Positions 44,997 through 54,513 of a stretch of 64,000 nt of DNA are shown one piece after another (the stretch's first letter is position 1; every line of letters starts with the position of its first letter). This DNA is from Pararge aegeria (Eukaryota > Arthropoda > Insecta > Lepidoptera > Nymphalidae), in assembly GCF_905163445.1 (NCBI RefSeq), contig NC_053187.1, positions 5,952,001 to 6,016,000 on the forward strand, given 5' to 3'. A model generated the notes under the pieces. It had not been told where the DNA came from, ran no database searches, and worked only from the letters and a program-made list of their open reading frames with translations. The translations under genes and the position numbers were made by a program.

Positions 44997-45215
44997 AACA
45001 ATGCCTGCAATTTTGCAATCTACAGACCAGTAAAGTGACTACTAAATTGACATTGGAGTATTTATGCGTGCGAGAACATTGTGGTTATTGCAGTGAATAT
45101 CTGAATACCATGGCCTTCCATTCTTTATATTTTTTTAGCACGTGCTAAATAATCATGCGAAATTGGAATGTCACCGATTGCAATATAAGGGTGCGATGTG
45201 TTTGTGTTGCGATGT
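44997..45215. repeat. Local duplication, unit 1
   Basis: Two parts match unit 2 at 45362-45500: the part from tgcctgcaattttgcaatct, atctacagac to tatttatgcgtgcgag, and the part from aataatcatgcgaaattgga to cgattgcaatata. Unit 1 has about 65 extra bases between them. The last 40 bases are the same in both units. Confidence 0.75.
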
Positions 45216-45361
45216 GTTTTACTTATTTAACCAAAAGAAGTCATAACCCTTAGTTACCTACACTTCGTTTAAAGATTGTCTTAAATATTGTATTGATAAA
45301 CAATTCAATTTATCTACACACTTACACTGGTAGTTTCTTTCGTAAGCACAAACAAAGGGCA

Positions 45362-45500
45362 TGAGGAATGCCCGCCATTGGCAATCTATAGACGACACCT
45401 ATAATGACATTCGCGTATTTATTATGCGTGCGAAATAATCATGCGAAATTGGAATGTCACCGATTGCAATATAAAGGTGGACACTTGCGATGTGTTTGAA
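45362..45500. repeat. Local duplication, unit 2
   Basis: Corresponds to 44997-45215. The 40-base block 45434-45473 equals 45148-45187, and the following words (gcgatgtgttt) are also shared. This unit lacks the central insert. Confidence 0.75.
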
Positions 45501-46727
45501 TAATTCGCGGTGTTGTACGGCGCCGTGGCAAGCAATTGTCGCGGACAACTCTTAACGATAGCATCGTGCCGACGGTCGGCGGTCGCCGGCGCCGATCTAG
45601 ATCGCGGACACTCCAAAGACATGACTGTGGATAAACTTATAAAGTCCTCACTGCAGCGAGGCGGCAAGCACCCGCGCAATCCCTTTGAACACCTCACCAC
45701 ACCGCACCGATCGTGATGGCATCCTAGAGCCAATGAGAACCATTTTTGCATGCGCTTTTTTTCACGAAGCATTGCCATTCAACGTTCAGATGTTCGATCT
45801 TTTGTACGCGATTGATTTATTCCAAGACATTTAAAGCTGAACAACCTCTTTATTAAAAAGGTACTTAACTTACATATAACTTGAATGGAGTTTCAACTTA
45901 TAATTTAATTCTCTATCAAATACAGTAGGTTTTCAATCAGGCTAGGGCAGCCAGTTTATACAAAATTAGATAATTCTTCGCCAATATGGATGTTAAAATA
46001 TCTTCAGCAAATGCTGTGTGTTTATGCATGTATAAAGTGCGCGATACTGACTCGAGAGTGGTTTGGCTTAGTTGCACCGGCGCAGATCAGTTCGGTAAAG
46101 CTGAACCCAATCCACCACGCTGTTTAAGTGCTCTTGGTAGGCTTTACGCCTTTTATGACATTATAAAGAATTCTCGGGAGTGCAGATTCTCTCACGATTC
46201 TGTCCTGCGCCATTAAATCGAGTGACCTTTTGCTTAAAGCGGACATAAATCTGTAAAGCCAGAGGTGCTGCCGGCACTGTGGTCTACACCACTACAACAT
46301 ATTTCTCTGAATAAACCTCCTTGACGAAGCCTCCATTCATCGTTATATCATAAGTCATAACTCATTGAGATTCTGCTTGCTTACTCATAAAAAGTGCGAT
46401 GACGAACGGATGTCCTGGCCGACCAAAATCTATAACAAAAGGCGCGCAAGAAAATAAATAAATCCAATTTGCTTTATTGGAATGCCATTACACTTTTTCA
46501 GGTGTAAATTTCGTCACCAGGCGTGTTGATTTCGCCACTTGTAACTTGGGAGTGTGTATGAGCAGGCATGATTGTTTGAATTCCCATGTTTTTGCGTGTC
46601 CGAATCTCAATAAATATGAAATTAACTTGGCACTTGTATAACAGTTGTGTCTCGCGACCAATTATAATGATATATGAACCGGTTAAATTGATTAATTATT
46701 AATTTATTATTGAGTATAATTATACTG
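45501..46727. other. No supported gene; GC-rich block at 45510-45720
   Basis: Both strands are open over the GC-rich block (68 codons on plus, 118 on minus from 45778). High GC removes stop codons on both strands, and I see no domain, so I do not call either. On the plus strand the part encoding MTVDKLIKSSLQRGGK looks the most protein-like. From 46455 there is an AT-rich run that might be a LINE tail on the minus strand. Confidence 0.35.
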
Positions 46728-47042
46728 TGGTGCGGTGATAGCCTAGCGGGAAAAGCTTCGGCTTCCCTTTCGGGGAGACCGAGTTCGATCCCCGGTACGC
46801 ACCTCTTAATTTCTCGGAGTTATGTGCGTTTTTAATTTCAGCATTTACCACTAGTTTTAATGTTGAAGGAACATATCGTTAGGAGCCTGCATGCCTGCGG
46901 GTTCTCCATAATGTTTGCAGGGGTGTTTGAAGTCTACCAATCAGCACTTGGCAAGCGTAGTGGACAGCGGCCTTAACCCGTCTCATTCTGATACGAGACC
47001 AGTGCTCGGTCTTGGGCTGGGGTTGATGGTGGTGATGATGAT
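46728..47042 (+). mobile_element. SINE-B copy, full length
   Basis: The head is tgcggtgatagcctagcggg and gaccgagttcgatccccggt, with A and B boxes recognisable. Then gttgaaggaacatatcgtta, gaagtctaccaatcagcact, agcgtagtggacagcggcct and a tail gatggtggtgatgatgat. Confidence 0.85.
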
Positions 47043-47159
47043 AAGAATACTTCTAAAATTTTATATATGTGCTTATATGTATGTAGGCACATATATATAT
47101 AAAACTTTAGAACATTATTATCATCTTTGCCCGTATAAGGTAGTAGTAGAGCTTTTGTG
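47043..47159. other. No gene seen
   Basis: AT-rich spacer. Confidence 0.4.
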
Positions 47160-47345
47160 AGACATCTCCTCGGAGGATTACTACCGCCATGCTCATTTCT
47201 ACCGCATTTTTGCTATGCTGTGTTCCAGTCTGAATGGCGTGGCTACCGGTGTAATAACAGGCATATGACGCTTACCATCTCCACCACAGGTTTTTGGACA
47301 GAGATCTGCACCTTGTAGGACGCGTTCCTTGCATGCCCTGAGAAG
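47160..47345. repeat. Repeat D copy, longest
   Basis: gattactaccgccatgctca, tttgctatgctgtgttccag, cgtggctaccggtgtaataa, aggcatatgacgcttaccat, ccttgtaggacgcgttcctt and gcatgccctgagaagttttg. The minus strand is open over it (inside a 73-codon frame), with residues RACKERVLQGADLCP and ATPFRLEHSIAKMR; it may come from an unnamed retrotransposon. Confidence 0.6.
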
Positions 47346-47582
47346 TTTTGCTCCTTTTGGGTCCATATTATTCTTAAGCACAAAAAACAACAATTTGCAT
47401 GATGCCACAAATAAGCTCACATTTCAATTCATTCGATTCGATTTCACTCGAATTCGCTGCGGAACTTGTTCAAGTAAATACTATGCTAGATAAGGCTACG
47501 GATCTCTTAATTTCTGTTTTGAATGCAAAACGATCAAATCCTGGTATCCTAGGCACTTACATACTTTACTATTACTATTGAG

Positions 47583-47715
47583 GCGATATGGTGATAACTA
47601 TATAATTGTTAATTTTAAACGGAAGTTAAGAGGGTTCCAAACGCGCCCGAGTCTAAAAGAAGCCCACGAGAAACTTAACCGGGCATTACAGATCTCCATC
47701 TCCTGAGTGACTCTC
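47583..47715 (-). mobile_element. LINE 2-family 3' UTR fragment
   Basis: gatatggtgataactatata, gttaagagggttccaaacgc, taaaagaagcccacgagaaa and cttaaccgggcattacagat are the reverse of the LINE 2 3' UTR. Neither coding region nor tail remains. Confidence 0.7.
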
Positions 47716-47992
47716 AGCATTTCTGAGAAAGATAAGTTTCAGGCTACATATAGTGTAAAAGATCATTTTATTTTTAAATAAAATACAAGTAAGTAAATCA
47801 ATAAAACGAGAATGCCTTAAATGACTTGAATGTATTGAGTAATTTTCTGTGTATTTTTATGGTCATTCAGGAAAGAGATTAATTGAAAAAGATATCCCTT
47901 TGTGATTATTTTTTTAAGTTTTATTTTTTATCTTTAATTATTATTGTTATCTATGTGTCGATATAATTATTTAAAAGTTTTTGTTATTCCAT
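47716..47992. other. No gene seen
   Basis: AT-rich, unassigned. Confidence 0.4.
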
Positions 47993-48062
47993 TTAACCTG
48001 TGTTTTTCTTTTCATTCATCAATAATCTTATTGTTGAATGAAAAGAAAAACAGGTAGGTTAA
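47993..48062. repeat. 70-nt near-perfect hairpin
   Basis: The left arm (aacctgtgtttttcttttca, ttcatcaataa) pairs with the right arm (ttattgttgaatg, aaaagaaaaacaggtaggtt) almost to the turn. There are only a T-T mismatch and a small bulge near the base. The loop is about two bases. Confidence 0.85.
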
Positions 48063-48278
48063 TTTATTTTCAATTACGATTTAAATATATTACTGACTGA
48101 GTAAATGTTCTTCTTCTTTTTTTGCTTTTAGGTTGAGTAAATTTTATTAAGTTAAATAAGGTGACACTTACCTGAGTTACGTCAAATTGAGTTTTTGAAT
48201 CACGAAGTTAGGTCAACGAAACATCAGACTTCAAAAATGAAAAGAAATTTAACGAGTTACTAATATAAAACGAGTTAA

Positions 48279-48320
48279 AATTTAAATGAGTCTACCGGGG
48301 ATCCTAGACTCATTTAAATT
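48279..48320. repeat. 16-bp perfect hairpin with GC loop
   Basis: The arms aatttaaatgagtcta and tagactcatttaaatt are perfect complements. The loop is ccggggatcc. Confidence 0.85.
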
Positions 48321-49499
48321 AAGAAGGCCATCCAAAGGAGCAATGCTGCCATCTTAGGAACTGCGCTGCGGCGGTTTCGAAGACGTTATAGATTTTATGT
48401 AGTTTTATTTGAGTACATAGGTTATTTAAGGATATTTTGGTACATAAATATATGTTAATTTATAATTAGTTTAAATTATAATTAAAAAAAAATTAAGCTA
48501 CCAAGAAATTTTATAAACTAACCATTATTTCATTTTTTGTTCAGCAAGTTATAAATTTTAAAAAAACAAAGTCGAAAACACCAGCAAGTATTTAAATTAT
48601 TGAAAGAAATGCGCGGGCGCTTCTTTTTATCAAGTCATTCGAGTTGCCTCTAAAGCAAAGTCGACAACCTCGAGCCACCAAATTATAGTGTTTAAGACTT
48701 TTAATATAACGCTAAAAAATGTACGTAAAATTATAAAATCGATGGAGCTCATAATATATGTAACGCTGCCTCCTGGCACCCATTACTTAGGTGCAGGCTT
48801 GTTATTAAATTCGGCCTTATTTATTTATTTATGAGCTTATACCAGTGCATTGGTAAGAGTTTATAAGTTTTTGTAAGTATAGAGATACGTTTTTGAGCTG
48901 CGATCAATAGATATTTGCATAAATATTTAAATAACCCGTGATACAATTACCTACCGACATTACCTACTCTAGAATGTTTTAATGAATGTGAATGCTATTT
49001 ATATGGAATGTGTCTGAAATTAAAATTTATTATTATTGTATTTATTTATTTATATTTTATATTTATTTAACACGGTAGGTACTTGAAAGTAAAATGGGGA
49101 AGGATTTTTTTTGTTTTTAGATTATTAGTTTTGTATCTGTCGATAAGTCAAATTGAGTGCCAACACAGCAGCGCTATTTATTTATTTTTATAATAGGTAT
49201 AATATGTTAAAAAAAAATTACGTTTTTGGCAATAACAATTTAGTTAATAACAAAAGGAGAGACTACAAATAAATAGTTCTCAAGAATAGGTACCTACCCT
49301 ACGCAGTATAACAACGTGTTTTTTTTAAATATTTATTTCATTTTGACAGCATGCATTTAAACATCGTTAGAGTTTTTCTCTATAACATTTTTTACATTAC
49401 CCGCTTGCTCGTTAGTTTAGTTTATATTACCAAAGTCCTGAATGTGTATAATATGATTGAATAAGAGTTCTTTCTTTAATCGCGACTTAATACAATAGT
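48321..49499. other. No gene seen
   Basis: AT-rich with tatttattta runs around 49040-49075 and 49170. No family recognised. Confidence 0.4.
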
Positions 49500-49722
49500 C
49501 CAATATCAACCCATTAACGGCCCACATGGTCTCCACTAAAAATGAGAAAGGTTAAGGCCACACGTCTTTGAGAACATTCAGGACAACTCACAGGCACACA
49601 GGTTTTCTCACGATGCATTACTTCGCCGTCAAAGCAAAGTAATATTTTAATTACTTAAATTAAAAACGCACATACTCGGAAGTCCAAAAACGTTACGAGC
49701 TGGGGTTCAAATTTCATTTATT
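49500..49722 (-). mobile_element. SINE-B copy, decayed
   Basis: atatcaacccattaacggcc, ctaaaaatgagaaaggttaa, gttttctcacgatgcattac and acttaaattaaaaacgcaca are the reverse of SINE-B. The tRNA head end is worn (gagctggggttcaaa). Confidence 0.7.
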
Positions 49723-49724
49723 TC

Positions 49725-49900
49725 AAGTAGGCCTAACATAAGCACTTTTGTAACGTGAAGTCTGTCGGTTTGTAGTGTCTTTACCACCGTTTCGGAAGGC
49801 AGATTCTAACGAGAAGAAGGCAAGGCAGTAGTTACTCTTTTCCAACATCAACTATTTACATTTTATATTTTAACATTCAATTTTGCACGCCTCATAAGCG
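49725..49900 (-). mobile_element. LINE 1-family 3' UTR fragment
   Basis: caaatttcatttatttcaag, taggcctaacataagcactt, accaccgtttcggaaggcag and ttactcttttccaacatcaa are the reverse of the LINE 1 3' UTR (5940-6100). It abuts the SINE-B head. Confidence 0.8.
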
Positions 49901-49980
49901 AAGCGCTGATCTACTTCCGATATATGAAAGTTAAGGACTTTTCGAAACTAAAAATGACTGTATTTTACTCACATTGCACT

Positions 49981-50002
49981 TATATGATAATATTATCATA
50001 TA
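49981..50002. repeat. 22-bp perfect palindrome
   Basis: tatatgataa followed directly by tattatcata and ta reads the same on both strands. AT-only palindromes of this length can arise by chance or slippage. Confidence 0.7.
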
Positions 50003-50706
50003 TTATATATCAAGAAAAGACATTTGTTTAAACGTATTTATTATTCAATATTTTCAATTTGATATTTTTAAAAATCAATTATTTTGTTTAAGGTAGAAAA
50101 AAAAAATCTATCTTGTAAATTAAGTTCGAGCTCTGTTCCCCCGAAAGTGAGTCCGAAGCTCCTAGCTACTAGCCATTAGCCTACTAGGCTCCCCCTCCGA
50201 TTTCTTCGAGCCCTGGGGCTCTTCTCATGGCGAGCTTTCGCGCTCGCCCCCCTCCCCCGGTGACGCCGTTGCAATCCTCAGGTGGTTATCGGCAAGTGTC
50301 CATCAGAAAATCGAATCGCTACTAGGCCATCACTGCTTTTTCACACAGATGTTATCATAAGCCAATTAAAGCTCCACAGCTCGGCAAAACCCTTAACACA
50401 ATTTACAGGACAAGGCTAAAAAATTAGTTTACAGTTAAAAAAAAACTTAATAATAATAATAAATCTTTTATTTGGGAAAAAAACAACACAGGAATTAACA
50501 TATATAGTACAAGCTACACAAAAACATAACAATGAGGACTCAAACAATAAAAAATAAAAGATCTTAAAATTAGGTAACTAAATAAAAATTAAATAAGCTA
50601 AAAACAAACAAATATAATTCTATGTTGGCAGTGACATATCTGTGTTGTTGTTTCTCCCAAACAGTATATCGTCTCAACGTTATGCTGAACTTAATAAATA
50701 ATAAAA
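50003..50706. other. No gene; GC-rich block and probable LINE tail
   Basis: 50120-50345 is GC-rich (ccgaaagtgagtccgaagct, agccctggggctcttctcat, gctcgcccccctcccccggt). Its minus strand lacks stops in one frame over about 140 bases, and it looks like the end of a retrotransposon, but I cannot name it. At 50447-50475 an aat run followed by aaatcttttatttgggaaaa looks like the tail of a minus-strand LINE. Confidence 0.4.
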
Positions 50707-50957
50707 TAAATATACTACGACAATACACACATCGCCATCTAGTCCCAAAGTAAGCGTAGCTTGTGTTATGGGTACTGAGATAGCTGATGAATATTTTTGA
50801 ATATAATACACATAAATACTTATAATATACAGATAAACACCAAGACACTGAAACACATTCATGTTCATCACACAAACACTCTCCAGTTGTGGGTATCGAA
50901 TGCACGGCCTTGGACTCAGAAAGCAGGGTCGCTGCCCACTGCGCCACTCGGCCGTCA
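50707..50957 (-). mobile_element. SINE-A copy
   Basis: A nearly full-length minus-strand copy from tactacgacaatacacacat to ctgcgccactcggccgtca. The two overlapping minus-strand frames (125 and 92 codons) are translations of the SINE. Confidence 0.87.
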
Positions 50958-51215
50958 ACTTAAAACCCTATTATTTGTTTATGGTCGGTTACACTAAGTC
51001 TGGGGTAATAGCTTAGTGATATCTTATAACAGTTGCAGTTGGTCTATCCACCTGGAGAGCAACATCCGATTCTGCAATCCAAGCAATCATAGAGACCTTA
51101 GCGTTTTTTACATTGGTATAAAATAATGCATCGCTCGCATCGTTTATTGCTAAGGTAGGTATTTCCTGTGTGTAATAAAAATTGTTAATTTATGTATAAA
51201 CACATTTTATTATAG
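50958..51215. other. No gene seen
   Basis: Unassigned spacer up to the hAT insertion. Confidence 0.4.
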
Positions 51216-51223
51216 GTTTTATT
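51216..51223. repeat. Left target-site duplication of the hAT element
   Basis: gttttatt directly before the left terminus. The same eight bases follow the right terminus at 55527-55534. Confidence 0.92.
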
Positions 51224-51238
51224 TAGTGTTGCCCAAAT

Positions 51239-51378
51239 GCAAGAACAAGACGAGACTTAGCCAGTCTTGGTCTTGGTCTTGCGCCAATACACCTGGTCTT
51301 GGTCTTGGTCTTGGTCTTGCGCTCCCAGTCTTGGTCTTGGTCTTGGTCTTGCAGCAAGAGTCTTGCAAGTCTTGCAAT
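51239..51378. repeat. Left subterminal GTCTTG array of the hAT element
   Basis: After the terminal repeat there is gcaagaacaagacgagactt and then blocks of about three, four and four tandem gtcttg units, separated by gcgccaatacacct and gcgctccca, and two isolated copies. Such subterminal repeats are known transposase contact sites in hAT elements. That role is inferred here. Confidence 0.88.
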
Positions 51379-51738
51379 TACCTATTAGTCTATTACTATT
51401 TATTAAAGTTTACTTTAAATCTTAGAAAAACGTATTAGAATTGGAACATTGTGAGCTTGAATTAACATAGCCATAGTAAAGATCAAGCAGATTAATAAAT
51501 AACTGAAGATTTGATAAGAAATTCGAAAAATCAACTGACCTATATGTCGTTTTCCATGGAAGTAACTGTTTCTTAATAAACATTTATGATTTATAAGCTT
51601 ACATTTGCTAAAACATGTAAAAAAACAAATTAATTACAATAACTTGACTGTATTTTAAAGAACAATACTTATCTGTCTAGAAAGAGATTGAACCCTCAAC
51701 TTATAAGAAATTTAATAAAAGAGTTTTACGATTTATCA

Positions 51739-51744
51739 TTTATT
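51739..51744 (-). promoter_or_regulatory. Candidate polyadenylation signal
   Basis: tttatt on the plus strand is AATAAA on the transposase strand, about 60 bases after its stop codon. It fits the position, but AT-rich DNA offers such hexamers often. Confidence 0.5.
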
Positions 51745-51801
51745 TGAATAAAAAATAAAATACAACACAAATCAACAGCTTTATCATTAGGTTATGATAC
51801 T

Positions 51802-53517
51802 TTATATCAATTCTTTTGACCAAGAATTAATACAAAGTAACCATCTGGCTGACTCATCACTTAACCTATTTCTATGTTTTCTAATTACTAATGATGCTTT
51901 AGAAAATAACCTCTCAGCAGGTACTGAAGTTGCAGGTATTGAGAGATAATCACGGGCCATTTTCGATAAAATCGGATACTCTGTCTCATGCGTCCTCCAC
52001 CAATCTAAAATGTCTTCCGAGCTGGCAGTTCTTGGTTTTCTCAGGTACTCCTCCAACTCGTCTATCACTAAGCCTTGAAGACAAGATCCAGATGACGTCG
52101 AGGGACATTCATAGAGTTTATCAAAGTCTATTACGTCTTCATCTTCATCACATACTTTATTGTCTTTTTCTGGTAATTCCAGAGATTTGTTCAGTGAGTG
52201 TAGACTTTTATATTCTTCATAAAGTTCATTGAACTTGCGCAGACTTTCTGTTTTAAGTTGCTTCCCCCACATTGTCAGGTCAAAAGTCTGAGCCTTATGC
52301 CTTGGGTCTAAAATTAAAGAAGTACAATAAATCCAGTTGCTCTTCTTGTAATGTTTAAGCATTTTGTCTCGAGCTGCTTGGAAAGCTAGAATGAGCCTTT
52401 CATCCACTTCAGATCGATTAGGTTTCTCATCTAACTGTTTTACCATGGATTCAATTTTATCTAGCAAGAGATTAAATGATACAATGACTAGCGGTAACGT
52501 AACATATTTGTCTCCACCAAGTTTTGTACTTAAAAGTTTAAAGTTTATTAGAAATTTATGTAATTTTTCGAGTACCTGCCATTCATTAGCTGTGATTTGA
52601 AAATCATTCAATTCGGTGACAGAACTGCACAATATGTCAATGCCCGCTCTCACTTTTAAACCAAATCCAATCATATCATGTGTGGAATTCCATCTCGTTG
52701 GACAGTCAAGAATGGCATTTAGATTTGATGGCACGCCAGCTGCTTCACAAGCAGACTGAAACTTCTTCTTCACTATCTCACTTCTTTTTATTTTACTGGA
52801 AATACTGCGTAACTTTGTTACAGATGTACGCGAGTCAGCAATATTTGGTGCAGATTCTTCATCTTCCTCATCCTCAGTTTCGTCTGCATAGTCTTCGTAC
52901 TGCTGATCTTGCGCGTTAGTGTCAGACTCACAGTGTAATGCTAAGGTCTTTAATAAATCTTGTACACCAAGGTTTAAAATGTGAGCAAAGCACCGGAAAT
53001 GTTGATTGTCTGAATCAAAGTGTGGCGGCAGCTGTTTGCCCAGTTCATACATAAATTTGGTATTTGCAGTTGCGTTGTCGACCGTGATACCTTGTATTTT
53101 ATCAATTATGCCATATTCCAATAAACATTCATGGAAAATCGTTGCAATATCTTCCCCAGTATGTCGACCGCGTGATGGTATAAAATCAAGAACTACAGAT
53201 CGATACTTCCATTCGTTGTCTATATAATGATTAGTAACCCCGTAGTAACTCCTACCAGCAATTGACGTCCACCCATCAATGGTAAACGACATTTTAGATG
53301 ATAATGGTTGAAGTCGTTCCTTGAGATTCAATTGGAGCTCTTCAAATCGCTCTTTGACTTTCCTTCTAAGTGTAGACCTTTTAGGAAACACCATATTAGG
53401 GCAAATACGTCGAAAATATACTTGTGTAGCTTCGTCATCGAAAAATGAGAAGGGAAGATATTTTTTCACCACCCAATCAACTGTAGCTGTCGTGATGTTG
53501 TCACTGCTGTTTTCCGA
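51802..53517 (-). CDS. hAT transposase, exon 2 (catalytic core and hATC domain)
   Basis: 571 codons and a stop. The transposase would excise and reinsert the element. Positions count in the spliced product. FTIDGWTS (first catalytic Asp at about 193), GITVDNATAN (second Asp at about 259) and CFAHILNLGVQDLL (C-x2-H motif at about 288-291) mark the RNase H-like core. An acidic stretch (DETEDEEDEE) and a long helical insertion follow. The C-terminus is an hATC dimerisation domain with DILDWWRTHE, YPILSKMARDYL, ATSVPAERLFS and NRL, the Glu of AERLFS (about 647) being the likely third acidic residue. The exon starts after tttgtttcag at 53518. An upstream ATG at 53559 also lies in frame, but using it would lose the zinc finger. 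It is closest to the BED-finger hAT group. Confidence 0.93.
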   Translation of the reverse strand, partial: SENSSDNITTATVDWVVKKYLPFSFFDDEATQVYFRRICPNMVFPKRSTLRRKVKERFEELQLNLKERLQPLSSKMSFTIDGWTSIAGRSYYGVTNHYIDNEWKYRSVVLDFIPSRGRHTGEDIATIFHECLLEYGIIDKIQGITVDNATANTKFMYELGKQLPPHFDSDNQHFRCFAHILNLGVQDLLKTLALHCESDTNAQDQQYEDYADETEDEEDEESAPNIADSRTSVTKLRSISSKIKRSEIVKKKFQSACEAAGVPSNLNAILDCPTRWNSTHDMIGFGLKVRAGIDILCSSVTELNDFQITANEWQVLEKLHKFLINFKLLSTKLGGDKYVTLPLVIVSFNLLLDKIESMVKQLDEKPNRSEVDERLILAFQAARDKMLKHYKKSNWIYCTSLILDPRHKAQTFDLTMWGKQLKTESLRKFNELYEEYKSLHSLNKSLELPEKDNKVCDEDEDVIDFDKLYECPSTSSGSCLQGLVIDELEEYLRKPRTASSEDILDWWRTHETEYPILSKMARDYLSIPATSVPAERLFSKASLVIRKHRNRLSDESARWLLCINSWSKELI

Positions 53518-53881
53518 CTGAAACAAAACAATAAATCTTGTGTTATTATTAAAAAACATACTAGGTTTGAGCGTATAAGAGGAGGAGGTTTGTTGTTGTT
53601 AAATCGAGAAAATCGTTAAATTGATATTTGTTATATTAAGGTTGCACTGTACTGTAATTTACCAAAATAAAGTACTTAGTTGTTACTGGCCGATTAAATG
53701 AAAATATGGGTGTTTATAAAAAATATTTAAGACGATAATTACATACTTAATATGTCGCACCCCTAGATGAAAACACCACTAACTCAAAAATACTTACGTA
53801 AGTTAATGGCGTTTTTGAAAGTATCGCATGAATAGCTACGCGGAGTTAAAATTCTTTTAACTGTTAAAAAAATATTCTTAC
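53518..53881 (-). other. Intron of the hAT transposase, 364 nt
   Basis: The donor is gtaag at 53881-53877 on the minus strand, after ggacag. The acceptor is ttgttttgtttcag, ending at 53518. Both exons are in phase 0 across it. The intron is AT-rich and has stop codons in the reading frame, so splicing is needed for a full protein. Confidence 0.85.
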
Positions 53882-54217
53882 CTGTCCACTTCTTCCAGCG
53901 GTTACTAAAAAGCTTGTGATATCTCCACTTAATTTTGGTTTAACAGGAAGAAATATTTCTGATTCCTTTTTGTGGAAAGACATTAGATGTTTCCTTAAGC
54001 CTGAAGTGTTTCTGTTTTTCATATTTATTTCAATCTTTTTATGTTGGCACAATTTACACAAGGCAGTTTGGGATGCATGAATTATTTCGAAAAACTCCTC
54101 AAATTTGCTTTTGGGTCTTTTAGATCTGTGACTCAAACTCTCGTTACTCGGACTAGAATAATTTGAATCTTCGTCACTCATATTAAATTGTACACGTGAT
54201 ACGTTTTTAGAAAACAA
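53882..54217 (-). CDS. hAT transposase, exon 1 (BED zinc finger)
   Basis: 112 codons from ATG at 54217; a second in-frame ATG at residue 13 (54181, start of MSDEDSN) may be the real start. After an acidic, Ser-rich N-terminus and a basic patch (RSKRPKSK), residues 38-85 form a BED-type zinc finger: FEEFFEI, CKLC (Cys 54 and 57), then H77 and H82 in LRKHLMSFH, i.e. C-x2-C-x19-H-x4-H. BED fingers bind DNA in hAT transposases, so the subterminal hexamers are the natural target. The exon ends TAGRSGQ just before the donor. Read without splicing, the frame would stop after VRIFF. Confidence 0.9.
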
Positions 54218-54451
54218 CGAGAATTAGTAAAAACAATTATTAAGTTAGAATCGAAGCACAGCTCAATTGGAAATGACTGGAATTAAAATAATTCCTTCAT
54301 TTATAGTACGTTTCCTTGCTTTTTACCGAGCCGCCTCGCCACGTGCCGGCTCTATGAAAAGGATGCCGCCGCAAATCGAACGATGCCGCGTGCGGCGTAC
54401 AAACACACGCTAAATATTACCTACTTATACAGACGCGACCCGTGAATAAAA

Positions 54452-54493
54452 TATATGTAAAGAATTAGTGCCAATCACTATTCTTTACATATA
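54452..54493. repeat. 19-bp hairpin in the hAT 5' region
   Basis: tatatgtaaagaattagtg and cactattctttacatata pair over their whole length with one bulged base; the loop is about five bases. It lies 230 bases upstream of the transposase start and near the Helitron-like insert. Confidence 0.75.
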
Positions 54494-54513
54494 AGTGAAT
54501 GTTTTGGCGTGCA

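Noticed and set aside
49981..50002. Palindrome as a replication origin or protein-binding site
   Set aside because: It is AT-only in very AT-rich DNA and nothing around it supports a function.
50570..50958. 125- and 92-codon frames on the minus strand
   Set aside because: They are translations through a SINE-A copy and flanking AT-rich DNA.
51239..51378. CRISPR-like or simple satellite array
   Set aside because: The hexamer blocks lie just inside the terminal repeats of a hAT element and recur at its other end, so they are transposon ends.
51930..53521. Several plus-strand frames of 66-100 codons
   Set aside because: They are antisense shadows of the hAT transposase exon 2.
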